DNA from: Euryarchaeota archaeon UBA23
GTDB lineage: Archaea; Thermoplasmatota; Poseidoniia; Poseidoniales; Thalassarchaeaceae
DNA: 32,586 nucleotides
NCBI GenBank assembly: GCA_002498725.1
Contig: DAIJ01000041.1
Location: 1 to 32,586 of the forward strand
Direction: 5' to 3'
The notes under the pieces are model-generated. The model saw nothing but the letters and a program-made list of their open reading frames with translations, made no database searches and was not told the DNA's origin. The translations under genes were made by a program, and so were the position numbers. Shown here piece after piece: positions 1 through 8,135 of this stretch (the stretch's first letter is position 1; every line of letters starts with the position of its first letter).

Positions 1-69
1 GGTCAAAGGGGCCGGACTTAAGCTCCGGTGCTTAGTGCTTCGTGGGTTCAAATCCCACCCCCTGCACCA
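1..69 (+). tRNA. tRNA-Leu(UAA), 5' end cut off by the window edge
   Basis: The 3' part of a class II tRNA is visible. The window opens in the D-loop (GGTCAAAGG). The anticodon stem is CCGGA (12-16) paired with TCCGG (24-28) around the loop CTTAAGC, giving anticodon TAA (19-21), which reads leucine UUA. A 13-nt variable arm (29-41) is long, as expected for tRNA-Leu. The T-stem is GTGGG (42-46) with CCCAC (54-58) around TTCAAAT. The acceptor strand CCCCTGC (59-65), discriminator A66 and an encoded CCA (67-69) follow. The acceptor 5' strand lies outside the window. The gene ends directly against the folB stop codon on the opposite strand. Confidence 0.93.
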
Positions 70-471
70 CTACTTTATTCGAGTTATAGAACAGCCCAAT
101 TGGCCATCTCCACCTAAGACATCTAGTTTAGTGATGACAACCGTGGCGGCTTCAACCGAACGAGGTTTTAGTATTCGATCCAATAAGCGGTTTGCAAGTG
201 TTTCCAAAAGTGAAGCGCGTTGTAAATTCAAAGTCTCGTCTAAAGCAGAGATTAGGTATTCATAATCCAGAACTTCTGATATTTCATCCTCCAAAGGCAT
301 ACTGTCACCAGATAACATCACATAAATGTCGAATGAAAGGCGCTGAGGAGAACCGAATTCGTGGTCGTGAACACCTATATCCACCTGTCTAATTACCTTC
401 TCGAGGAATATACAGGTAGCCGCTTGATTTTGAGATAAAATTTGCATCAGCGCATCTGAATGTGAAGTCAT
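70..471 (-). CDS. folB: Dihydroneopterin aldolase (FolB family)
   Basis: FolB converts 7,8-dihydroneopterin to 6-hydroxymethyl-dihydropterin and glycolaldehyde in the cytoplasm, on the route to folate. The 133 residues match the usual single-domain length of about 120. Family features visible are DIGVHDHE near residues 32-39 (glutamate for pterin binding), an alternating beta pattern RLSFDIYV, the DYEYLISALDE helix, LLETLANRLLDRIL, and a C-terminal strand with a conserved lysine (VVITKLDVL). The ATG overlaps the TGA of the upstream pterin reductase as ATGA, so the two genes form a translationally coupled pair. The stop codon (70-72) abuts the CCA end of the convergent tRNA-Leu with no spacer. 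Many archaea use the unrelated MptD for this step; here it is the bacterial-type fold. The family call is firm. The epimerase side activity of some family members cannot be judged. Confidence 0.88.
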   Translation of the reverse strand: MTSHSDALMQILSQNQAATCIFLEKVIRQVDIGVHDHEFGSPQRLSFDIYVMLSGDSMPLEDEISEVLDYEYLISALDETLNLQRASLLETLANRLLDRILKPRSVEAATVVITKLDVLGGDGQLGCSITRIK

Positions 472-1235
472 TTAGCATCCTCCGTTTCAAATGCAACATC
501 TCGGCTTCTGGAAAGGAATCTTTCTCCAGCATCTACAAAAATTACCTGTCCGGTTATCGATTTCGCTTCAATGAGAAAAACTACTGCCTGAGCAATATCA
601 TCTGGAGAGGGGCCATACCCAAGTGGGCTTTCAGACTGAGCTCGACTGAATCCTGCTTCTGTTTGGTCTGGGCTGGCTAAGGTGTGACCCGGTGCGACTG
701 CGTTAATTCTAAGCTTAGGTGCGAGACCTCTCGCAAGAGCCTCGGTAATGCCGAGCAAGGCATATCGAGAGGCTGTGTAAGAAATATGATCTGGATTAGG
801 TGCGGCGATTTTTTGATCGAGGATATTAACGACGGAACCCACCATATCAGTGGGTAGATTTTGCAATACCTCGCGAGTCAACATTAGAGGGGCTTTTGCA
901 TTAACATCCATGTGTTCATTCCAAGAGCTATTATCGAAAGTTTCTAAGTCGTCATGCTTGAATTTGGAAGCATTATTCACAAGGTGTCGAATAGGCCCAA
1001 TTTGTGAGGATGCTTTAGCAATGATTTTTGCAACTTCTTCCGGATTCGATAAATCACCCTTTACGGTGCAAGCCTCAACACCTAAACCCCTGATCTTATC
1101 GACTAGTTGCCCGGCTGCTTCTGCAGATGAATTGTGGTGAACTGCCACTGAGTGGCCTTTTTGTGCTAGGTGAAGACAAATTGCAGCACCAATTCTCTTA
1201 GCGCCTCCTGTAACGAGTGCAGCACTGCGAGCCAT
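468..1235 (-). CDS. folM: Pteridine reductase-type short-chain dehydrogenase (FolM/PTR1-like)
   Basis: This 255-residue SDR most likely reduces dihydropterins or dihydrofolate with NADPH. The N-terminal nucleotide motif is TGGAKRIG (residues 9-16), the TGxxxRxG variant typical of PTR1/FolM rather than classical TGxxxGxG. NNAS lies at 87-90. Aspartate occupies the usual serine position (NILDQK, D140), another PTR1/FolM trait. The catalytic YxxxK reads Y153-T-A-S-R157, so lysine is replaced by arginine (codon CGA), which is unusual. The reading frame can be extended upstream to 1382, but that would run through the divergent lipA start. I chose the ATG at 1235 because the Rossmann fold begins there and a TATA-like box sits 29 nt upstream. 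It is first in an operon with folB (ATGA overlap). The pairing supports a pterin substrate. A generic SDR is the alternative. Confidence 0.8.
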   Translation of the reverse strand: MARSAALVTGGAKRIGAAICLHLAQKGHSVAVHHNSSAEAAGQLVDKIRGLGVEACTVKGDLSNPEEVAKIIAKASSQIGPIRHLVNNASKFKHDDLETFDNSSWNEHMDVNAKAPLMLTREVLQNLPTDMVGSVVNILDQKIAAPNPDHISYTASRYALLGITEALARGLAPKLRINAVAPGHTLASPDQTEAGFSRAQSESPLGYGPSPDDIAQAVVFLIEAKSITGQVIFVDAGERFLSRSRDVAFETEDAK

Positions 1236-1257
1236 CAACCTGTCCAAACCTAGTCTC

Positions 1258-1264
1258 GTATATG
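1258..1264 (-). promoter_or_regulatory. TATA-like box of the folM-folB unit
   Basis: Read on the minus strand, CATATAC begins at 1264, 29 nt before the ATG at 1235. This spacing fits a transcript starting at or next to the start codon (leaderless). A short inverted repeat, CCTCA-AC-TGAGG (1283-1294), lies just upstream in the folM/lipA divergent region and could be an operator. The call rests on sequence and spacing only. Confidence 0.45.
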
Positions 1265-1339
1265 TCTCCTTGTTTCGAATAACCTCAACTGAGGGTATGA
1301 GGCGAACGATTAACGACGTATGTCCTCTCCTCGGGTTTG

Positions 1340-2407
1340 ATGGGTGTCCCTCTGCCATTAGCCGATGACCCTGAAGTATCATCGAGAGGTTGCGCTAGTA
1401 CCCCTAGAATTAGTGTTGAGCAACGCCGAAAAGGTGAAAGAAAAAGATTGCCAGATTGGTTTAGAACTACACTTCCAACTGGTGTATCGCAGAGAATATT
1501 TAATGAAACAAAGTTGAATGTAAAAGAACATGGATTAAACACAGTTTGTGAAGAGGCAAGATGTCCTAATATTCACGATTGTTGGGGCAGAGGAACTGCT
1601 ACATTCATGATAGCAGGAGAGGTCTGTACTAGGGGATGCAGATTCTGTGCAGTAGGAACAAAGAAAATACCACCTCCATTAAACCCTAATGAACCAGAGG
1701 AATTGGCCGAAGCAGTTGACCGCATGGGAGTTAAGCACGCTGTGATTACTGTGGTAAATCGTGATGACTTACCAGATGGAGGAGCCGAGCATTATCGTAA
1801 ATGCATTTTAGCTGTTCATCAGAGGAGGCCTGATGTAGGATTAGAATTATTATGTTCCGATTTAGATGGAAATCTAGATGCTCTTGCAAGTTTATTAGAT
1901 GGCTTGCCTTTACGGGTATTTGCACACAATGTCGAGTGTGTCCCTCGACTTGACAAAAAGGTAAGGGATCCCAGAGCTTCATTTCAACAATCACTAGAAA
2001 TTCTTCAAGAAGCAAGACGATTGAGGCCAGATATTGCAATAAAATCAAGCATCATGGTAGGAGTTGGAGAAAAAAACGAAGAAGTTGTCGATGCGATGAA
2101 ATTACTCAGAGAAGTAGGTGTCGAATTAATCACTCTAGGACAGTACCTTCAGCCAAGTTGGAAACATTTGGCTGTTGACCGTTTTCCGGAACCTGACATT
2201 TTCGCTTATTGGGACAAGGTAGCAAGAGATATGGGTTTCAAAGCAGTTGCTAGTGGTCCGCTAGTTAGATCTTCTTATCGTGCTGGAATTCTGTGGGAAG
2301 AGTCTATTGGTGGAGAACCAGTTGTGACTAGAGATTCAACTGGTTCGGCCATTAGTTATCTAAATCCTAACAGAAATTTGGGAATAAAAATGGAGTTGAA
2401 ATCGTGA
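1340..2407 (+). CDS. lipA: Lipoyl synthase (radical SAM)
   Basis: LipA inserts two sulfur atoms into octanoyl groups carried by E2 lipoyl domains, using a radical-SAM [4Fe-4S] cluster and a sacrificial auxiliary cluster. With the ATG at 1340 the protein has 355 residues. The auxiliary cysteines are C70, C75 and C81 (CEEARCPNIHDCW), and the radical-SAM cysteines are C96, C100 and C103 (CTRGCRFC). The C-terminal RSSY motif supplies the serine ligand of the auxiliary cluster. About 35 residues precede the conserved LPDWFR segment, slightly more than in most homologues. A TTG at 1337 is an alternative start. No Shine-Dalgarno motif is visible, and only a weak AT-rich stretch (about 1307-1315) sits at TATA distance. 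It is the first gene of the operon, and its TGA overlaps the GTG of the E1-alpha gene. Its substrate protein, E2, is encoded two genes downstream. Confidence 0.95.
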   Translation: MGVPLPLADDPEVSSRGCASTPRISVEQRRKGERKRLPDWFRTTLPTGVSQRIFNETKLNVKEHGLNTVCEEARCPNIHDCWGRGTATFMIAGEVCTRGCRFCAVGTKKIPPPLNPNEPEELAEAVDRMGVKHAVITVVNRDDLPDGGAEHYRKCILAVHQRRPDVGLELLCSDLDGNLDALASLLDGLPLRVFAHNVECVPRLDKKVRDPRASFQQSLEILQEARRLRPDIAIKSSIMVGVGEKNEEVVDAMKLLREVGVELITLGQYLQPSWKHLAVDRFPEPDIFAYWDKVARDMGFKAVASGPLVRSSYRAGILWEESIGGEPVVTRDSTGSAISYLNPNRNLGIKMELKS

Positions 2408-3648
2408 CTAAGAAAAAGAAAGAAGTGACTCTTTATGTCCCTTCAGCACCTTTCAGACCGGGAGATAAAGTAAATTTTGCGCCATTTGAAAATGAACCCG
2501 GAGACTTGCCTAGACCAGATCCCGTGAAATGTACGGCTGCAGAAACGACAGATCATGCCTATGGACTAATTCGAGTTCTGAATTCGGAAGGAATAGCAAG
2601 CGGACCGTGGGATCCAAAACTGTCCAAAGAAGAATTACTAGAAGGACTAGAACATATGGTTCGAATGAGGATTTTCGATGATCGGATGATGAAAATGCAG
2701 AGAACTGGTAAATTATCATTCTACATGCGATCGTTTGGAGAAGAGGCTGTTGCAATAGCTCAGACTATGGCTCTTAAGAGGCAAGATTGGATTTTTCCAA
2801 CCTATCGACAACCAGGCGCTCAATTTGTTAGAGGTAGAGACATGGTTAGTATGATTAATCATTGTATAGGTAATGAAGAAGATAATGTAAAAGGTAGGCA
2901 GATGCCAGTCCACTACACCTATCGAGATGGGCGTTACATATCGGTTTCCAGCCCAGTTGGAACTCAATTCAGTCAGGCTGTAGGGGTTGCTATGGCCTCT
3001 CAATACAAAGGACTTGATGAATGCTGTATAACATGGATAGGAGATGGATCAAGTGCAGAAGGAGATTATCACTATGCATTGAATTTTGCTTCAGTATTCA
3101 AACCTCCAGTAATTCTAAACATTGTTAACAACCAATGGGCTATATCGACTCATGCTAATCTAGCAAGTGGGAACCCCACTTTTGCTGCAAGAGGGCTCGC
3201 ATACAATGTGCCTAGTATGAGAGTTGATGGAAATGATTTTCTCGCACTATATTCAGTTACAAAGTGGGCCAGAGAACGTGCAGCAAGTGGAGCAGGAGCA
3301 ACACACATCGAAGTCTTGACATATCGTGCAGGAGCACATTCATCTAGTGACGATCCCAGTAGATATAGACCTGGTAATGAGCATGAGGCATGGCCCGGTG
3401 GAGACCCCGTCGATCGATTGGTACAACACTTAATTTCAATAAAGGAATGGTCTGAAGAACAACAAAAAGAATTGGAAGAAAGGATAGATGAGGAAGTTGT
3501 AGAAGCATATAAGAAAGCGGTGACCTATGGAGATCTCGCTAATGGCCCTTATCCTTCAGTTGATACCATTTTTACCGAAGTGTACGAAGAAGTTCCTTGG
3601 CATCTTAAAGAACAGTGGGATGAAATGAAACGTTGGAGTGATGAATAA
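2404..3648 (+). CDS. Branched-chain 2-oxoacid dehydrogenase E1 component, alpha subunit
   Basis: E1-alpha pairs with the next gene product to decarboxylate 2-oxoacids with thiamine diphosphate and pass the acyl group to lipoyl-E2. The 414 residues fit the branched-chain type. SFYMRSFGEEA and IFPTYRQPGAQFVRG correspond to the substrate region, GRQMPVHY and SSPVGTQFSQAVG follow, and the ThDP motif is GDGSSAEGDYHYALNF continuing to NNQWAIST. The phosphorylation-loop-like YRAGAHSSSDDPSRYR is of the branched-chain type. The start is GTG at 2404, overlapping the lipA stop (GTGA), which indicates translational coupling. A weakly conserved N-terminus of roughly 60 residues precedes the core. Pyruvate cannot be excluded as a substrate from sequence alone, but residue patterns favour the branched-chain or broad-specificity archaeal complexes. 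Confidence 0.9.
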   Translation: MTKKKKEVTLYVPSAPFRPGDKVNFAPFENEPGDLPRPDPVKCTAAETTDHAYGLIRVLNSEGIASGPWDPKLSKEELLEGLEHMVRMRIFDDRMMKMQRTGKLSFYMRSFGEEAVAIAQTMALKRQDWIFPTYRQPGAQFVRGRDMVSMINHCIGNEEDNVKGRQMPVHYTYRDGRYISVSSPVGTQFSQAVGVAMASQYKGLDECCITWIGDGSSAEGDYHYALNFASVFKPPVILNIVNNQWAISTHANLASGNPTFAARGLAYNVPSMRVDGNDFLALYSVTKWARERAASGAGATHIEVLTYRAGAHSSSDDPSRYRPGNEHEAWPGGDPVDRLVQHLISIKEWSEEQQKELEERIDEEVVEAYKKAVTYGDLANGPYPSVDTIFTEVYEEVPWHLKEQWDEMKRWSDE

Positions 3649-4659
3649 ATGACTGAGATGAATATAGTTCAAGCAGTCAATTCTGCGTTAGACATTATGC
3701 TTCTGAAAGATGATGATGTCATCTTCTTTGGAGAAGATGCGGGATATTTTGGTGGAGTCTTCAGAACTTCAGATGGACTCCAAGAAAAACATGGCTCTCA
3801 CAGAGTATTCGATACACCACTTTCTGAAGGAGGAATTGCTGCAATAGCATTTGGGATGGGGATTAATGGATTACGCCCAGTGGCAGAGATTCAATTCGCG
3901 GACTACATTTTCCCAGCTTATGACCAAATAGTCAATGAAATCGCTAAAGTAAGACATAGGTCAGGTGGTGAGTTCTGGTGTCCAGTTACTATCAGAACTC
4001 CAGCAGGAGGAGGGATCAGAGGAGGGCACCATCATTCACAAAGTCCTGAATCTCAATTCACTCATACCGCCGGGATTAAGGTAGTATATACATCAACTCC
4101 ATACAATTCAAAGGGCTTACTTATCTCCGCTATAGAATCAAATGATCCAGTAATTGTTTTTGAGCCAAAGAGGTGCTATAGAGGTCCATTTTACGGAGAT
4201 CCACATAATGTGCCGACTTGGAAAGATCATCCAGAGGCTGAAGTTCCAGAAGCACATTATTCTATACCTTTAGGAAAAGCACGAATTGCTATGGAAGGTG
4301 ATGAATGTACCGTCATCTCCTGGGGAACAATGGTTCATGTAAGTGAGCAGGCAATAAAAGATAGTGGAGTTAGTTGTGATCTTATTGATTTACAGACATT
4401 AGTCCCTTGGGACAAGGATGCAATTGTCAAGTCAATTGAGAAAACCGGTCGATGTGTTATAGTCCATGAAGCGCCTAAGACAAGTGGATTCGGTGCTGAA
4501 ATGGCTGCTAGTGTCCAAGAAAGATGCTTCTATCATCTTGAAGCGCCAATTGAAAGAGTTACAGGTTGGGATACACCTTTCCCACACACAACAGAATGGG
4601 ACTATATGCCTAGTCCCGCCAGAATTGCCAATGCAATAAAGAAAACAATGGAGGAATAA
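3649..4659 (+). CDS. Branched-chain 2-oxoacid dehydrogenase E1 component, beta subunit
   Basis: This transketolase-type subunit completes the E1 alpha2-beta2 heterotetramer. The 336 residues include EDAGYFGGVFRTSDGL, the strongly conserved FDTPLSEGGIAAIAFGMG, AEIQFADYIFPAYDQIVNE, and IRTPAGGGIRGGHHHSQSPES at the active-site/ThDP interface. The C-terminal transketolase domain carries SWGTMVHV, DLIDLQTLVPWD and VTGWDTPFPH. The ATG follows the E1-alpha TAA with no gap (TAAATG). The downstream E2 gene begins 2 nt after this stop with GGAGG just inside the end of this gene. The alpha/beta/E2/E3 order matches the usual operon for this complex. Confidence 0.93.
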   Translation: MTEMNIVQAVNSALDIMLLKDDDVIFFGEDAGYFGGVFRTSDGLQEKHGSHRVFDTPLSEGGIAAIAFGMGINGLRPVAEIQFADYIFPAYDQIVNEIAKVRHRSGGEFWCPVTIRTPAGGGIRGGHHHSQSPESQFTHTAGIKVVYTSTPYNSKGLLISAIESNDPVIVFEPKRCYRGPFYGDPHNVPTWKDHPEAEVPEAHYSIPLGKARIAMEGDECTVISWGTMVHVSEQAIKDSGVSCDLIDLQTLVPWDKDAIVKSIEKTGRCVIVHEAPKTSGFGAEMAASVQERCFYHLEAPIERVTGWDTPFPHTTEWDYMPSPARIANAIKKTMEE

Positions 4660-4661
4660 TA

Positions 4662-6005
4662 ATGTCAAATAGAGAATTCAAACTACCAGATATTGGAGAA
4701 GGAGTAGTAGAGGGAGAAGTTGTGCAATGGCATATTTCTGTTGGAGACTCGGTAAAAGAAGATGATGCATTAGTCGATATAATGACAGACAAAGCAACGG
4801 TAACAATACCCTCTCCCTATGATGGAACTGTTACATCATTACAAGGAGAGGTTGGAGATATGGTTGCTGTTGGTTCAACATTGATTAAGTTCGATGGAGG
4901 AGAAGAAAATGTATCTGAAGAAAAAGATATAAAAACCAAAGAAAATGATGTTAAGAAAGAAACTACAAAAGAGGAAAAGAAGCCTCAAACAAAACCTCCA
5001 ATTGTTGAGGTGTCAGAACCACCAAAAACACCCACTCAAGAGATTTCAGTACCCCCTCCTGTACCAATAATTTCAAAATCATCCGCTAAACCATTAGTAA
5101 ATTCTGAGAATTTAGAAAAAGGTGATTTAGGAAGTAGGGCACTTGCTAGTCCAGCCGTTCGAAGAAGAGCAAGGGAAGCGGGTGTTAATCTTTCAAATGT
5201 TAGAGGAAGTGGGCCTGCAGGAAGAATACGACATGCAGATCTTGACGCCTTCATAGCAGCAGGCGGGATGATTCAAGGTGCAGCACCTGTTGCCTATTCA
5301 ACTCGCAGAGACACAATTGAAGAAATCAAAGTTGTGGGTCTCCGAAGGAAAATAGCAGAAGCAATGACTACTTCAAAGAGACATATACCGCATTTCTCAT
5401 ATTTTGAGGAAATAGACGTTACAGAACTTGAGAAATTACGTCAGATATTGAATTCTAGCAGAGATGAAAGCCAGCCAAAATTGACATATTTGCCATTTAT
5501 TATGATGTCATTGTCAAAATTAATGCCGAATCATGCTGAATGTAATGGTCATTATGATGAAGCAAATGGACTTGTCAGACGCTATGGCGCTGTAAATCTG
5601 GGTATCGCCACTCAAACAAATAGAGGATTATTTGTTCCAGTTGTAAAGCATGTAGAGGCAATGGATATTTGGCAGGCTGCTGCTGAAATGCAGCGAGTTT
5701 CTGGGGCCGCAAGAGATGGCTCCGCAACTCTGGATGACCTCAGTGGATCAACATTCACGATAACAAGTCTAGGGCGTGATGGAGGACTAGGAGCCACCCC
5801 CATAATCAATCACCCAGAGGTAGCAATACTTGGAGTCCACAAAGCTCGAGAAATGCCAGTAGTCCTCAATGGAGAAATTGTAGTACGCAGAATAATGAAT
5901 GTTTCCAGTTCATTCGACCATAGAGTTGTTGATGGAGCCGATGGAGCGGCTCTGGTTCAAGCACTAAAAAGAATGCTAGAGAACCCCGCTTTGATTTTCA
6001 TGTAG
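4662..6005 (+). CDS. 2-oxoacid dehydrogenase complex E2, dihydrolipoyl acyltransferase
   Basis: E2 forms the core of the complex and moves acyl groups from E1 to CoA on a swinging lipoyl arm. Domain order over 447 residues is a single lipoyl domain (about 3-78) with lipoyl lysine K44 in MTDKATV, a Lys/Glu/Pro-rich flexible linker (about 85-155), a peripheral subunit-binding domain (about 160-197, LASPAVRRRAREAGV), a second short linker, and the trimer-forming acyltransferase domain with catalytic H420 and D424 in DHRVVDG. Start codon 4662 has GGAGG at the proper distance. K44 is the expected substrate of LipB and LipA, which are encoded in the same operon. Confidence 0.95.
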   Translation: MSNREFKLPDIGEGVVEGEVVQWHISVGDSVKEDDALVDIMTDKATVTIPSPYDGTVTSLQGEVGDMVAVGSTLIKFDGGEENVSEEKDIKTKENDVKKETTKEEKKPQTKPPIVEVSEPPKTPTQEISVPPPVPIISKSSAKPLVNSENLEKGDLGSRALASPAVRRRAREAGVNLSNVRGSGPAGRIRHADLDAFIAAGGMIQGAAPVAYSTRRDTIEEIKVVGLRRKIAEAMTTSKRHIPHFSYFEEIDVTELEKLRQILNSSRDESQPKLTYLPFIMMSLSKLMPNHAECNGHYDEANGLVRRYGAVNLGIATQTNRGLFVPVVKHVEAMDIWQAAAEMQRVSGAARDGSATLDDLSGSTFTITSLGRDGGLGATPIINHPEVAILGVHKAREMPVVLNGEIVVRRIMNVSSSFDHRVVDGADGAALVQALKRMLENPALIFM

Positions 6006-6013
6006 GTGTTTTT

Positions 6014-7450
6014 ATGGATAAAAATCGTAAGTGTAAGGTACTCGTTGTGGGAGCTGGACCCGGGGGTTATGTAGCTGCTATTCGCAGTGCTCAACTAGGA
6101 TTAGAAACTATAATTGTCGAAGGGGATAAAGCTGGCGGAACATGTTTGATCAGAGGTTGTATTCCGAGTAAAGCCATTATTCATGCATCAGAGCGATTTG
6201 AGGCTCTTCAAAAGCACTCCAAAGAAGGAGGGCATATGGGCCTTAGTGTGGCTGCCGAGCCTGAAGTTGATATGTCCGCTCTAGTTGATTGGAAGGATGC
6301 TATAGTTGAACGTCTAAACAAAGGCGTTGAGGCTTTACTAAAAGCAGCAGGAGCAGAATTAATCAATGGGTGGGCTACGTTCATAGGACCGAATAAGTGT
6401 TCAGTAGTAACTCCAGACGGTAATATAGAAATTGAAGCTGAAAATATCATTATTGCAACTGGATCCAGTCACATTGACTTACCATTCATGCCTTGTGATG
6501 AAGAATTTATACTATCATCAACTGGTGCTTTAGACTTACAAAAATTACCCAAATCAGCAGCAATTGTTGGCGGGGGCTATATTGGTTTAGAATTGGGTTG
6601 CGCTTTAGCAAAATTAGGTACAGAAGTAACTGTAGTCGAGGGAATGAATTCTATACTTGGGATTATGGACAAAGAAATTAGAAGGCCTTTGGAAATTTGG
6701 CTAAAGAAAAACAAGGTTACTGTTCACACAAATGCTCTTGCTAGAGGTACAGAAATAAAAGGAAAGGGGGCAAGCCGAAAAGTACACTTGACCTTTGAAA
6801 AAGATGGCAATGAAGAAATAATCAAAGTTGACAAAGTTCTGGTCACAGTAGGAAGGAAACCAAATACAAAGGGATGGGGACTAGAAACTATGGGTGTGAG
6901 AATGGATACCGGTGGCAGATTCATACGCATAGATAGACAATGTAGAACGAATGTACCCGGTGTATATGCTATAGGAGATGTTTCTGGTGAGCCAATGTTA
7001 GCACACAAAGCATCTGCACAGGGTGAAATGGTGGCAGAAATTCTTGCTGGACATAATAGAGATTTTGACAAAGTAGCGATTCCGGCAATTGTTTTCACAG
7101 AACCTGAAATAGTCTCAGTAGGATTATCTCCAGATGAGGCAAGAGAAAAAGGAGAGGATGTGATTACTGGTAAATTCCCTCTTGCCGCAAATGGCCGAGC
7201 ATTAACCCTAGAAGCAGAAAAAACTGCAGGATTCATTCGTGTTACTGCTCGAGAATCAGATCATGTAATACTTGGAATCCAAGCAGTTGGAAGTCATGTT
7301 GCAGAATTACACGGAGAATTTGTACTTGCTCTAGAGATGGGTGCTCTTTTGGAAGATATAGCAGATACAGTGCATGCACATCCTACTATGACAGAAGCGT
7401 TTCATGAAAGTGTTCTAAAAACTCTTGGCAATGCAATACATATTTCTTGA
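6014..7450 (+). CDS. lpdA: Dihydrolipoyl dehydrogenase (E3)
   Basis: This FAD enzyme reoxidises dihydrolipoyl-E2 with NAD+. At 478 residues it is full length. The FAD-binding motif is GAGPGG (13-18). The redox disulfide is C44/C49 in GGTCLIRGCIPSK; the usual Asn-Val between the cysteines is replaced by Ile-Arg. The NAD-binding site is GGGYIGLELG, a second FAD contact is AIGDV, and the C-terminal dimer interface holds the His-Glu catalytic pair in HAHPTMTEAFHE. The gene follows E2 by 8 nt. Its 3' end lies 10 nt before lipB, and the lipB Shine-Dalgarno directly follows its stop. Confidence 0.95.
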   Translation: MDKNRKCKVLVVGAGPGGYVAAIRSAQLGLETIIVEGDKAGGTCLIRGCIPSKAIIHASERFEALQKHSKEGGHMGLSVAAEPEVDMSALVDWKDAIVERLNKGVEALLKAAGAELINGWATFIGPNKCSVVTPDGNIEIEAENIIIATGSSHIDLPFMPCDEEFILSSTGALDLQKLPKSAAIVGGGYIGLELGCALAKLGTEVTVVEGMNSILGIMDKEIRRPLEIWLKKNKVTVHTNALARGTEIKGKGASRKVHLTFEKDGNEEIIKVDKVLVTVGRKPNTKGWGLETMGVRMDTGGRFIRIDRQCRTNVPGVYAIGDVSGEPMLAHKASAQGEMVAEILAGHNRDFDKVAIPAIVFTEPEIVSVGLSPDEAREKGEDVITGKFPLAANGRALTLEAEKTAGFIRVTARESDHVILGIQAVGSHVAELHGEFVLALEMGALLEDIADTVHAHPTMTEAFHESVLKTLGNAIHIS

Positions 7451-7460
7451 GGAGATACTA

Positions 7461-8135
7461 ATGACAGGGTTGAGGGTCCTAAAGGCCGGTATTGTTGAAT
7501 ACCATATAATGGCTGAAAAAATGAAGGAAATGCAACAGCAAAGGATACGTGATGAAATTCCCGATACGATTATTTTTGTTGAACATCCAGAGGTTGTAAC
7601 TATTGGCCCGAAAGCTGTTAGAGACGGAGTTATTGTTGAAGGATACAACACATCACTAACTGATAGAGGTGGAGGGATCACTTGGCATGGTCCTGGGCAA
7701 CTAGTTGTATATCCAATAATCAAATGGAAAATAGAGGAACAAAGTGTTAGGAAAATAATTGCAAAATTAGAAGATTGGTCTATAATAGCGCTCGCAGATT
7801 GCGGAATTCAGGCATATAAAGACCCATCAATGCAAGGAGCTTGGGTCGATGGACACAAAATTTGTTCAATAGGATTATCATTCTTACATTGGGTTAGTAG
7901 GCATGGTATGTCGATAAACATAATCACTCCGGGCACTAGAGTTGAAGATTTAGAAGGATGCGGGATGGGTCAAGGAATTCATACAAGCCTCTCAAAATTA
8001 GGTTATAAAAAAGATAAAAATGGAAATGAAATCAATCTATGTAGAATACAAGATGCCCTTCTAGCCAATTGTGAAAAAATACTTGGAAGGAAAGCAGATT
8101 TACCAATTAAGTGGAAGGATGAAGTGATTATATGA
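7461..8135 (+). CDS. lipB: Lipoyl(octanoyl) transferase LipB
   Basis: LipB transfers an octanoyl group, normally from acyl-carrier protein, to the lipoyl-domain lysine, giving the substrate for LipA. The 224 residues contain FVEHPEVVTIGPKA, the family signature DRGGGITWHGPGQLVVYPI (68-86), catalytic K133 in DGHKICSIG, SRHGMSINI, and the acyl-thioester cysteine C167 in EGCGM. I chose the ATG at 7461 because GGAG (7451-7454) lies 6 nt upstream; the frame opens earlier, inside lpdA. It overlaps the next gene as ATGA. LplA-type ligases also carry the cofactor-transferase fold, but the paired Lys/Cys and the RGGGITWHGPGQ motif favour LipB. The source of the octanoyl group in an archaeon is an open question. 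Confidence 0.9.
   Translation: MTGLRVLKAGIVEYHIMAEKMKEMQQQRIRDEIPDTIIFVEHPEVVTIGPKAVRDGVIVEGYNTSLTDRGGGITWHGPGQLVVYPIIKWKIEEQSVRKIIAKLEDWSIIALADCGIQAYKDPSMQGAWVDGHKICSIGLSFLHWVSRHGMSINIITPGTRVEDLEGCGMGQGIHTSLSKLGYKKDKNGNEINLCRIQDALLANCEKILGRKADLPIKWKDEVII

Noticed and set aside
1283..1294. CCTCA-AC-TGAGG inverted repeat in the folM/lipA gap as a firm operator
   Set aside because: Only 5-bp arms; such a repeat can occur by chance, so it is mentioned only within the promoter entry.
1236..1382. 49-codon upstream extension of the folM frame
   Set aside because: It overlaps the lipA start region and contains the likely divergent promoters; the SDR fold starts at ATG 1235.
6724..7236. 170-codon open frame on the minus strand inside lpdA
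   Set aside because: Shadow of the lpdA coding frame: Ser/Pro/Thr-rich low-information protein, with no start signals and no homology pattern.
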